Shown: piece after piece, positions 1 to 5,779 of the stretch | How positions within the stretch are numbered: position 1 is the stretch's first letter | How the letters are laid out: each line of letters opens with the position of its first letter | From: Methanoculleus sp. | GTDB lineage: Archaea > Halobacteriota > Methanomicrobia > Methanomicrobiales > Methanoculleaceae | Length of the DNA: 8,508 nucleotides | Reading direction: 5' to 3' | Assembly (NCBI GenBank): GCA_028698765.1 | Contig: JAQVVW010000041.1 | Span: 1-8,508, forward strand | The notes under the pieces: generated by a model | What the model was told of the DNA's origin: nothing | Database searches by the model: none | The model's input: the letters and a program-made list of their open reading frames with translations, nothing else | Made by a program: the position numbers and the translations under genes

Positions 1-99
1 GTCGAGGACGTCCTCCGGGAGGCGCTCGGGATAGAGCTCCAAGGCCCGGTTCTGCCGTATGCGGGGAAGACCCGGTGCGTGCCCGCGCACGAGTTCTAA
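1..99 (+). CDS. C-terminal end of an unrecognised protein (partial)
   Basis: Frame 1 is open from the window edge to a TAA at 97-99 and gives the last 32 residues of a protein, ending in CVPAHEF. The start lies outside the window. The codon use (GC-rich third positions) matches the surrounding genes, and a T7 tract follows 8 bases after the stop, which supports a genuine gene end. The visible piece begins with a short amphipathic stretch (VEDVLREALGIEL) followed by a proline/glycine-containing tail with one cysteine. I do not recognise the family, and 32 residues are too few to assign a function. Confidence 0.6.
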   Translation, partial: VEDVLREALGIELQGPVLPYAGKTRCVPAHEF

Positions 100-107
100 C
101 CCTCACG

Positions 108-114
108 TTTTTTT
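108..114 (+). terminator. Oligo-T terminator after the first gene
   Basis: A run of seven T residues lies 8 bases downstream of the TAA at 97-99. There is no strong hairpin before it, which is normal for archaeal termination at U-rich tracts. A second, weaker T5 run at 169-173 may act as a backup. Confidence 0.5.
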
Positions 115-198
115 GTCGGTGCCCCTCACCGTTCGGCGCGCCCTCAATTCAGAGGCTCTAGCCCCCTCTTTTTAGCCCAAAAACAATCCGGGGAGTCC

Positions 199-259
199 GA
201 CGTGTAGGCGATTGTCACAGAAATCGTTTATAGAAGAACGTTGACCTCTCCCGCGTGGG
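199..259 (+). promoter_or_regulatory. Promoter of envelope cluster A (duplicated block, copy 1)
   Basis: An archaeal core promoter is visible: a BRE-like purine/A-rich element (AGAAAT, 219-224) directly before a TATA box (TTTATA, 227-232). This predicts transcription starting near 254-257. The block repeats at 3909-3969 with 56 of 61 bases identical (hand count). The mismatches are at 208, 213, 216, 234 and 255. Upstream of the BRE sits TGT-N11-ACA (203-219), whose outer triplets are kept in both copies while three of the five differences fall in its spacer, so it is a possible activator site. Downstream, a short leader of about 50 bases reaches the first gene. The rest of the 100-306 gap holds only T-runs and no other gene. 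Confidence 0.75.
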
Positions 260-306
260 CGCCGCAACCTGTCTCCGGAGGTCGCCCGTCACCTTGAGGA
301 AACCCC

Positions 307-1134
307 ATGAATCAAACCCATATAGGGGCCATCGCCCTCACGTTCTGCATCGCATTCTTCGCCGGTGCTCTCTCCACGGCTGTGCTCGTCCATAACCCCG
401 AACCCCCCGCCCCCACTCTCCAGCAGAACATCTACGGCCTCCCGCTCTCGGAGATGTGGGCGATCGTCCAAGACCGGACCGGTGTCGAGAACTCAACGGC
501 GGTCCTCGGGGATTTCTGGCTTGTCATCGACGGGGACGGGGCGGTCGAACAGTTAAGTTTCGAGTTCTACGGAGACGATACAGGTCTCCGCCGCTGGTAT
601 CGGGTTGCGGCGAGTTCGACGGGGAGAGTGACCTGGGACTCCCTGGAGGTCGACAGAGTACCTCCCGGAGAGCATCCGCTCACTCTTTTCATGGAGATTG
701 AGCGGATTCCCTACCGGGAGCTGGCCGGTGAGAACGGGGGGCTGGTCGTCGTCGGTTCGCAATCAGGAGGCTTGACGTATGACGCCGGCTATGGAGACCT
801 CTACGCTCTTCACCGGGGCGAAATCACCCCCTTGAAGCATGTGGTGTTCAACACGACAGAATCCTGGTACAGTATCGACGTCTCGCACGCGGCAAGGGTT
901 GGCTCCGCCGATGCCCCGGGGGGATCTGCTCCCGGGCTGGTAGGTACCTATTACTGCACAATCTTTACGCTCCGCGATCTCGCCAAGGCCGAGAGGGTGT
1001 ACTACCCGGACGGGGAACCTTTCCGGCCGCCACCCGGTTCGCCCCCGGCAGGTACCGATGAATGGCCCGGATTGGGGCCGTCTCTTGATGCCGGACGGGC
1101 CGCTCCGGAGACAGGGTGGTCGTATGGAGCCTGA
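307..1134 (+). CDS. Membrane-anchored hypothetical protein, first gene of cluster A
   Basis: This 275-residue protein is of no family I recognise. Residues about 7-28 form one hydrophobic segment after a very short N-terminus, so it is probably a signal anchor with the bulk of the protein outside the cell. A proline-rich linker follows (PEPPAP, 31-36). Residues about 45-235 look like a beta-rich extracellular domain with many short alternating hydrophobic stretches and two N-X-S/T sequons (N62, N182). The last ~40 residues (from about 236) are rich in Pro and Gly and appear disordered. The ATG is preceded by GAGGA at 296-300 with 6 bases of spacing. The 3' end overlaps the start of the next gene by 11 bases, implying cotranscription and possibly coupled translation. 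It is first behind the duplicated promoter. An envelope role is inferred from topology only. Confidence 0.8.
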   Translation: MNQTHIGAIALTFCIAFFAGALSTAVLVHNPEPPAPTLQQNIYGLPLSEMWAIVQDRTGVENSTAVLGDFWLVIDGDGAVEQLSFEFYGDDTGLRRWYRVAASSTGRVTWDSLEVDRVPPGEHPLTLFMEIERIPYRELAGENGGLVVVGSQSGGLTYDAGYGDLYALHRGEITPLKHVVFNTTESWYSIDVSHAARVGSADAPGGSAPGLVGTYYCTIFTLRDLAKAERVYYPDGEPFRPPPGSPPAGTDEWPGLGPSLDAGRAAPETGWSYGA

Positions 1135-1525
1135 CAGGAAGCGCCTGATTGTTGTCGGAACTCTCGCGTTCATCGGCATCGTCCTCCTCGTCGCGGCGGT
1201 CGTGTTCGGAGTTACGACCTTCGTCGCCCTGATCACGGGAATCGACGGTCTTCCGAAGGCGTTGACCGTGGAGGTGGTCGGGGATGAGGATCTGCAGAAC
1301 GCATCCGTCATCCACCTGACCGACCGGGACCTGAAGCAGCATCCGGTGCTTGCCACCGCGATCCGGGAGGCCGGCAGCGAATCAAACGTGGTGAAATCCG
1401 CGTCGGTCCCGATGACGGGGGCCGAATGCCTCGTGCTCACCGAGTCGTTTGGTGTGTATACGGCGAATGCGCCGATCCTCGAGTACGACGGGGTGTACTA
1501 TGCCACTCGCGTTCTGATCCATTAG
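1124..1525 (+). CDS. Small single-pass membrane protein, paralog 1 of 3
   Basis: The protein has 133 residues: a charged N-terminus (MEPDRKR), one long transmembrane segment at about 8-38, then an external domain of about 95 residues. I place the start at 1124 rather than the in-frame ATG at 1058. It begins the protein just before the membrane segment, matches the layout of its paralogs, follows a GGTGGT element (1115-1120), and overlaps the previous gene by only 11 bases. Two signatures are shared with the proteins at 1546 and 4079. One is L-[TD]-x3-[FL]-x3-P-x-L-x3-[IL]-R (here L65 to R81, with P74). The other is a terminal [LF]-E-Y-[DE]-G-x-Y-Y (119-126). The middle region varies. It is not a family I can name. 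Accessory or sensor function in the envelope is a guess. Confidence 0.8.
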   Translation: MEPDRKRLIVVGTLAFIGIVLLVAAVVFGVTTFVALITGIDGLPKALTVEVVGDEDLQNASVIHLTDRDLKQHPVLATAIREAGSESNVVKSASVPMTGAECLVLTESFGVYTANAPILEYDGVYYATRVLIH

Positions 1526-1545
1526 GCTGCTTGAAGAGGTGCAGA

Positions 1546-1986
1546 ATGGAAGAAGGTAAGAAACCCGGCAACCGGCTTAGAACGGCGGGGTTCGTCGTTG
1601 CCTGCGGTCTCGCTGGGATCGTTGCGGTCGTGCTCGGCCTCATGCTCGCCGACGCCCTCCTCATCTATGCGATGGAGGGCTCGGGCGGGCAGCCGATGCT
1701 CTATGTCATGGAGAGGACGGAGCCGGGAGAGAACGTGATCGTTCCCCTGACCGAGAAGGACTTTGCCGACCACCCGGGGCTTGATGCGGTCATCCGGGGC
1801 GAGGAACGAAATCCGTCAGGATGGGAGTGGGGTATGAGCGACCGGCGCTTCATCGGGGGAACCAACGTCTCCTACGCGGAGAGCAAGGTGCTCCAGGACA
1901 CCTACGGCCCCGACCGGGAGACGTGGGTCTACCCGCACCTGGAGTACGAAGGGGCGTACTACCTGGTGGTGACGACGTGGCCGTGA
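1546..1986 (+). CDS. Small single-pass membrane protein, paralog 2 of 3
   Basis: The protein has 146 residues. A basic N-terminus (MEEGKKPGNRLR) precedes a transmembrane segment at about 13-41, and the rest should be extracellular. The start at 1546 is set by a good Shine-Dalgarno element, GAGGTG at 1536-1541, 4 bases upstream; the reading frame is open further upstream to 1426, but that part is the shadow of the preceding gene. The family signatures are at 68-84 (L68-T, H76-P77, I83-R84) and 132-139 (LEYEGAYY). It lies 20 bases after the preceding paralog, so the pair probably arose by tandem duplication and is cotranscribed. Between the signatures it has a tryptophan-containing insert (about 90-128) that differs from the other two copies, which suggests the outer face has diverged. 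Function unknown. Confidence 0.82.
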   Translation: MEEGKKPGNRLRTAGFVVACGLAGIVAVVLGLMLADALLIYAMEGSGGQPMLYVMERTEPGENVIVPLTEKDFADHPGLDAVIRGEERNPSGWEWGMSDRRFIGGTNVSYAESKVLQDTYGPDRETWVYPHLEYEGAYYLVVTTWP

Positions 1987-2099
1987 AGGGGGGTTTTAGC
2001 CGGATGGCGGGTGCGCTCTGGAAGGCCGCAGAGGGTACGTTGAAATGATGCAGAGTTCGTACCGGCTGAAACTCCCTACTACGAATTAGCGGTGGTTGA

Positions 2100-2729
2100 A
2101 TGAAAACCAAATGCTCCCTGTTTATTGTTCTCATGATCCTGCTGGCGTCCTGCGGTTGTGTCGATACCCGGGAAGTCGTCGGGGATGACGGCATGCAGAA
2201 CGGCACCACGGAAGGACCGCCGATAAACGACTCTTTTACACCCACCTCTGGGGCTACCGGAGGCACGGAGATGCCTGTCGACCTCTCGCAGCTCGAGATC
2301 AGAGGCGGGCCGGACTTCAGCCCGAATGTCACGTTAATCTCCTCGATTCTCCGGAATGATACGCGTACCGGGCTCCTGATCGAGAATGGGTGGAACATCA
2401 CATCGATCACCGAAAAAAACGATGAAAATGACCGCGCCGGGGGCTCAGCCGCAGTGGAGTTCCAAAAGGACGGGCTGTCGTTCTACATCGGAGTCGATGA
2501 ACAGGAGGGGCGTACCGCCGGGGGCTACTGCGATGTCGAGATCTGGATTGCAGAGCCCGTTTCAGGTCCTCGTCCCGAGGGTTATCATCAGGCTAAGGAT
2601 AAGCTGGAGGGATGGTGGCACGTCTTCGATGACCGGAACGAGAAGATCGTTATGATCTATAACAGCACGACGCTCTTCTACCTCTCTCCATCGTACTCGA
2701 TCATCGATACGGAGGGGATACTTGACTGA
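2100..2729 (+). CDS. Predicted archaeal lipoprotein, single-domain paralog
   Basis: This protein of 209 residues has a lipoprotein-type signal peptide: a basic start, a hydrophobic core at 6-17, and LASC with C18 as the likely lipid-modified cysteine (C20 is an alternative). A low-complexity linker rich in G, T, N and S follows to about residue 60, then a beta-rich domain at about 76-197. Six N-X-S/T sequons (N34, N43, N76, N86, N99, N188) fit an exported, glycosylated protein. The domain aligns by eye with the first half of the protein at 2850: GLLIENGW with ALIRHGGK, the stretch ending in GVDEQEGRTAGG with VDETAGTVLGG, and the closing MIYNSTTLFYL with MTYNGTSLLYL. A GGTGG element (2091-2095) precedes the ATG. 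The 113-base gap upstream contains no other gene and no clear TATA box, so it is probably read from the cluster A promoter. Function unknown. Confidence 0.82.
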   Translation: MKTKCSLFIVLMILLASCGCVDTREVVGDDGMQNGTTEGPPINDSFTPTSGATGGTEMPVDLSQLEIRGGPDFSPNVTLISSILRNDTRTGLLIENGWNITSITEKNDENDRAGGSAAVEFQKDGLSFYIGVDEQEGRTAGGYCDVEIWIAEPVSGPRPEGYHQAKDKLEGWWHVFDDRNEKIVMIYNSTTLFYLSPSYSIIDTEGILD

Positions 2730-2849
2730 TCTCACGTTGAGGTGCCGACCCTCGCAGGCAACGTTGTGGGAGTACATGAACGGAACCGTGTGGTGCGTTG
2801 AAACGCCGCGGGATCTGGGTTGCACACCGGCAGTCAGAGAGGCCGAAAG

Positions 2850-3839
2850 ATGAGGAATACTCTGCTCATCGTTCTTTTGCTGTTTGTCTCGGTCTGTATC
2901 ACGGGTTGCTGCACCGACGGAGCGGCCGGTCTTGCAGCCCCTCCCGGCGGCACGCAGGAGGCATTGACGGAACAACGCCCCGACATCAACGTATCAGAGA
3001 TCCCTGTAGCAGCCCCGGAACAGATCAGGACGAACGGCTCATACATCGCGGGGATTGCGCTCGGCGACGAGCGGGCACGCGCTCTCATCCGGCACGGCGG
3101 CAAACCCGAATCGGTTACCGTGCTCTTCCACTCGTGCCCGCAAAGCGACCCATACTGCAACCGGAACCCGAGCCTCGTCATCCGCTACGGGGAGATCCGG
3201 TTTGCCGTCACCGTCGACGAGACGGCCGGGACGGTGCTCGGGGGCTCTGCACTCGTGCCGAACACGCCCTCCCCTGCATATTACAAGACCCGCGACATCT
3301 CGACCGGAACCGATACCGTCTACCTGGGGGACACCTCGATCATGACCTACAACGGGACGTCGCTCCTGTACCTGAACGATTCGTACGGTCGTTCTTCCGG
3401 GCCGGCAGAATCTTCCCCCGACCTTGACGGGATCGTGGCGCGGTACCGGGCGGCCCACCCGTCCGGGGATACCGGCACTGGCTCAACCCACGAACCCTGC
3501 GAGGCTTACTCGAAGACCGGGGAGTTCATCGAGGCCGTCGGCGGGCTCTTCGACCTCGTCCGGGAGGATCCCGCCGCCGGCCGGCTCCTCTCCGACGGAG
3601 GCGAGATCGCGGGCGTCGTTGTCGTCTGCCCGCCGTCCGCCGCGTCCGAACCGGGGGGCCCGGGATGCTACCCTGCGGTCCGCGTCAGGTACAGGGAGAT
3701 GACGATCGACTACCTCGTCAACATCGACTGCATGTGCATCGAGAGGACCACCGTCGAGGTTCCGTCTGGATATCTCTCCCGTACGGTCGATAATGTGACC
3801 TATATCATTCACGACGGCGACGTGGTGCTCGCTCTCTGA
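2850..3839 (+). CDS. Predicted archaeal lipoprotein with internally duplicated domain
   Basis: The protein has 329 residues. The signal peptide (MRNTLLIV to ITGC) puts the lipid-modified cysteine at C20. A linker runs to about residue 60, then two copies of the same domain follow, at about 66-177 and 225-328. Matching landmarks are ALIRHGGK (78-85) with RLLSDGGE (245-252), SLVIRYGEIRFAVTVD (108-123) with AVRVRYREMTIDYLVNID (276-293), and a closing T-Y-N-G-T-S-L-L-Y-L with T-Y-I-I-H-D-G-D-V-V. Both copies carry a cysteine pair in the loop before the second landmark (C96 and C103; C260 and C273), a possible disulfide. A Ser/Gly/Thr-rich linker (181-218) joins the copies. Five sequons are present. 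The start at 2850 is preferred over an in-frame start at 2820 because it begins directly with the signal peptide and follows GAGAGG (2837-2842). Last gene of cluster A; function unknown. Confidence 0.85.
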   Translation: MRNTLLIVLLLFVSVCITGCCTDGAAGLAAPPGGTQEALTEQRPDINVSEIPVAAPEQIRTNGSYIAGIALGDERARALIRHGGKPESVTVLFHSCPQSDPYCNRNPSLVIRYGEIRFAVTVDETAGTVLGGSALVPNTPSPAYYKTRDISTGTDTVYLGDTSIMTYNGTSLLYLNDSYGRSSGPAESSPDLDGIVARYRAAHPSGDTGTGSTHEPCEAYSKTGEFIEAVGGLFDLVREDPAAGRLLSDGGEIAGVVVVCPPSAASEPGGPGCYPAVRVRYREMTIDYLVNIDCMCIERTTVEVPSGYLSRTVDNVTYIIHDGDVVLAL

Positions 3840-3875
3840 GGACGGGCGCGCCCCCGGGTTCCGGCCATCGACGGC

Positions 3876-3882
3876 TTTTTTT
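3876..3882 (+). terminator. Oligo-T terminator ending cluster A
   Basis: A T7 run lies 37 bases after the TGA of the second lipoprotein gene and just upstream of the second promoter block. It is the natural end of the cluster A transcript. The sequence around it (3846-3908) still shows patchy, gap-free similarity to 136-198, so the terminator region was probably copied along with the promoter. Confidence 0.5.
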
Positions 3883-3908
3883 GGGTTCAAAATCGATCAG
3901 GAAGGCCA

Positions 3909-3969
3909 GACGTGTAGACGATCGTGACAGAAATCGTTTATAGGAGAACGTTGACCTCTCCCGCATGGG
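3909..3969 (+). promoter_or_regulatory. Promoter of envelope cluster B (duplicated block, copy 2)
   Basis: This is the second copy of the block at 199-259, offset by exactly 3710 bases with no gaps. BRE (AGAAAT, 3929-3934) and TATA box (TTTATA, 3937-3942) are unchanged, and TGT-N11-ACA is kept at 3913-3929. The predicted start is near 3964-3967, giving a leader of roughly 110 bases before the ATG at 4079, which is longer than in copy 1. That leader (3970-4078) has no similarity to the copy 1 leader and no gene I can support. The near-identity of upstream element, core promoter and start region, but not of the leader, suggests that the two clusters respond to the same signal. Confidence 0.75.
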
Positions 3970-4078
3970 TACTGATATCCCGGGGTGCGGGTCCGGTCGT
4001 GCGACACGCACCAAAGCCTGGCTGGCACCCCGGCGGATGGGGAATGGACGAAGATGCAGGTGTTCTTGAGGTGAGTCG

Positions 4079-4510
4079 ATGACGCCGTCGAGTCATGAGA
4101 AGGGCACCCGGCTGAAGCGATACCTCATCGCGGTCGTGGTCGCTGGCCTCCTCCTGCTCGGCTGCTGCGTTGCTGTCACCACCTACATCGCCGCGACCAT
4201 CCCGCCCGACGAACTCCTGCTCTACGAAGTCACGGAGGAGACGGCCCGGGAAGGTATTGCCATTCCCCTCGATGAGGAGATGTTCCGGAACCTGCCCGTT
4301 CTGGACGCGCTCCTCCGGGGTGAGGGGCATGAGGACGAAGGGGGCCCGTATATGCCCGGGGACATCCGGCTGGTGGGGAGCGTTGAGTACCCGGAGAAGA
4401 TCCACCAGGAGACGATCGATGCCTACATCTTCGATAGCGAGACCGGCAAGCGGAAATATTTCGAGTACGAGGGCCGGTACTACCGGATCGGGACGATTTA
4501 CCGGGACTAA
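4079..4510 (+). CDS. Small single-pass membrane protein, paralog 3 of 3
   Basis: The protein has 143 residues: a basic N-terminus (HEKGTRLKR), a transmembrane segment at about 16-38 containing two adjacent cysteines (C29, C30), then an acidic external domain. The family signatures appear at 64-80 (L64-D, P73-V-L, L79-R80) and 128-135 (FEYEGRYY). GAGGTG at 4068-4073 gives a well-placed ribosome binding site 5 bases before the ATG. It is first behind the second copy of the duplicated promoter and is followed after 17 bases by the PGF-CTERM protein, so this family member sits with a surface protein while the other two sit with lipoproteins. CC inside the hydrophobic segment could suggest lipid modification, but the position is late for a lipobox. 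Function unknown. Confidence 0.82.
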   Translation: MTPSSHEKGTRLKRYLIAVVVAGLLLLGCCVAVTTYIAATIPPDELLLYEVTEETAREGIAIPLDEEMFRNLPVLDALLRGEGHEDEGGPYMPGDIRLVGSVEYPEKIHQETIDAYIFDSETGKRKYFEYEGRYYRIGTIYRD

Positions 4511-4527
4511 ACCGTGAGGGATTGAGA

Positions 4528-5622
4528 ATGAACGGAACGACCAGAACGTTAACCCTCTTCCTCGCGCTGCTGCTCGCGGCTGTCCCGGCGGCAGGCGCAG
4601 ATCTCGGTCCCAATCAACACCTGATCCCGGAACTGAAGGTGAACGAGTCGATCGAGACGATCGCCATCTCCGGCGAGTTGAACCTTCAGCCGGAGTGGGA
4701 CGGGAGTGTGACCACCGGGATACCGTTCGGTTCGATCATGGTTCATACTGCCGACGCAAGAACACTGATCTTCGATAGCGACGGGAACCAACTGCTCTCC
4801 ATCAGCGACGAACGCTCCGCGAAAGTCCCCACCCCTGCGGGTGTCGAGAAGCCCTGCACCTGGGTGCACCAGCTCCCGAACGACTCCCGGGTCTATCATC
4901 ACGACAACGCGACCTTCATCTTCGGCAAGGCCGGGGAACTCATCCTCACCGTCATCAACGAGCATCCGCCGCCCGTCGAAGATCCGATCACCATCAACAT
5001 CACCTCCCCGTGTGAGGGCGAGACCGTCTGGATCGATGTCGTTCCGCCGCACGTCGCCGTCGTCGGGGAGGTGCATGCCCCTGCAGGTCTGCACAACGTG
5101 GTTGTGCGGAGCGGAACCGGAGAGGTCTCGTGCGGAAACCAGCCAGAGTTTGCCTGCTCAGTGCCGGTCTCCACGGGGGAGAACACGATCACCGTCGTGG
5201 CGGGCACCCATGGACGCCGGGTCGAGAAGACCGTGAACCTGACCGTCCGTATTGGTCTCCCTCCGCCGCCGGCGATCGCCGTCTCGGGCAGGGTGACGGA
5301 CGCCGGCGGCAACCCGGTCCCCGGTGCATCGGTGCGGTTCGAATCGGTGTTTACGCTCGACGACGAACCCATTGCGGCAACGAACGTGACGGGAGAAGAT
5401 GGCCGCTATCTGGTAGACACGCCCGGCTACCGGCAGACCGTCACGGTCGAGAAGGAGGGCTACGCCACTCTCCGGGAGGAGTTCATCTTTGAGAACCTGA
5501 CGAACGATCTCGACCTGGAACTGGAGCCCCTGCCCCGGACGGCCCCGGGTTTTGGTCCCGCGGTCGGTATACTTGGCCTCCTCGGAGCACGGTGGCTCCT
5601 CCGGAACACGAAGAGGCGGTGA
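4528..5622 (+). CDS. Secreted surface protein with Ig-like and carboxypeptidase-regulatory-like domains and a PGF-CTERM-type tail
   Basis: The 364-residue protein has a cleavable-looking signal peptide (1-24, ending in AAGA). An unassigned N-terminal domain (about 30-145) is followed by a region resembling an Ig-like/glucodextranase-B fold (about 152-241, with the typical opening ITSP-x-EGETV and the ENTITVVA strand). A carboxypeptidase-regulatory-like beta-sandwich spans about 250-333 (VSGRVTDAGGNPVPGASV, then TGEDGRYLV and VEKEGYAT). The C-terminus is P-G-F (340-342), a hydrophobic segment (about 344-357) and a basic end (TKRR). That is the layout of PGF-CTERM proteins, which in other archaea are processed by an archaeosortase and lipid-anchored. 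Seven N-X-S/T sequons fit a glycosylated outer-surface protein. I use the ATG at 4528 rather than the TTG at 4522; GAGG (4516-4519) lies 8 bases upstream. It forms cluster B with the small membrane protein before it. Confidence 0.85.
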   Translation: MNGTTRTLTLFLALLLAAVPAAGADLGPNQHLIPELKVNESIETIAISGELNLQPEWDGSVTTGIPFGSIMVHTADARTLIFDSDGNQLLSISDERSAKVPTPAGVEKPCTWVHQLPNDSRVYHHDNATFIFGKAGELILTVINEHPPPVEDPITINITSPCEGETVWIDVVPPHVAVVGEVHAPAGLHNVVVRSGTGEVSCGNQPEFACSVPVSTGENTITVVAGTHGRRVEKTVNLTVRIGLPPPPAIAVSGRVTDAGGNPVPGASVRFESVFTLDDEPIAATNVTGEDGRYLVDTPGYRQTVTVEKEGYATLREEFIFENLTNDLDLELEPLPRTAPGFGPAVGILGLLGARWLLRNTKRR

Positions 5623-5628
5623 AACGAT

Positions 5629-5643
5629 CCGGCAGCATGCCGG
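5629..5643 (+). terminator. Short hairpin after the surface-protein gene
   Basis: CCGGCA-GCA-TGCCGG forms a perfect 6-bp stem with a 3-base loop, 7 bases after the stop codon at 5622. No T-run follows, so termination is uncertain; it could instead protect the 3' end of the mRNA or be chance in GC-rich DNA. Confidence 0.3.
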
Positions 5644-5682
5644 TGTGTCCTGAGAATAAGTTGTGTTCCACTGGGGATTCAG

Positions 5683-5769
5683 GCCCGGCGTCGGGCTAAA
5701 TTCATGTGTGCAGGGGTCTAATGGTAGAGACCGCACGGTTTGCAATCTCCCCTTTAGTTTTCCGGGAGA
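5683..5769 (+). promoter_or_regulatory. Possible structured leader of the acetyltransferase gene
   Basis: Three hairpins are predicted in tandem. The first is GCCCG/CGGGC with a 4-base loop (5683-5696). The second has GTGC and GGTC (5708-5711, 5715-5718) pairing with GACC and GCAC (5729-5732, 5733-5736), leaving a 3-base bulge. The third is TCTCCC/GGGAGA (5746-5751 with 5764-5769). The strand TCTCC can alternatively pair with GGAGA at 5771-5775, which is the ribosome binding site of the next gene, so two exclusive folds are possible. Candidate TATA-like sequences are weak (AATAAG near 5654, TAAATT at 5697-5702). The match to a known riboswitch class is none that I recognise. Confidence 0.3.
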
Positions 5770-5779
5770 AGGAGAGGCC

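Noticed and set aside
277..282. Strong GGAGGT ribosome-site match in the leader of cluster A
   Set aside because: It lies 24 bases before the ATG at 307, and the only start-like codon at suitable distance (TTG at 294) is in another frame and gives no supported product. GAGGA at 296-300 is better placed.
763..1440. 225-codon minus-strand open frame across the first two cluster A genes
   Set aside because: The product is rich in R, S, P and T without domain features, and it runs opposite two genes with clear membrane segments, ribosome sites and paralogs.
5710..5747. tRNA-like sequence: GGTC-TAATGGTAGA-GACC resembles a tRNA D-arm and TTTGCAA resembles an anticodon loop
   Set aside because: The expected anticodon stem (CACGG with TCTCC) does not pair, there is no T-arm (GGTTCGA-type) and no matching acceptor strand downstream. 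A bulged hairpin explains the pairing better; a tRNA remnant left by an integrated element remains only a remote possibility.
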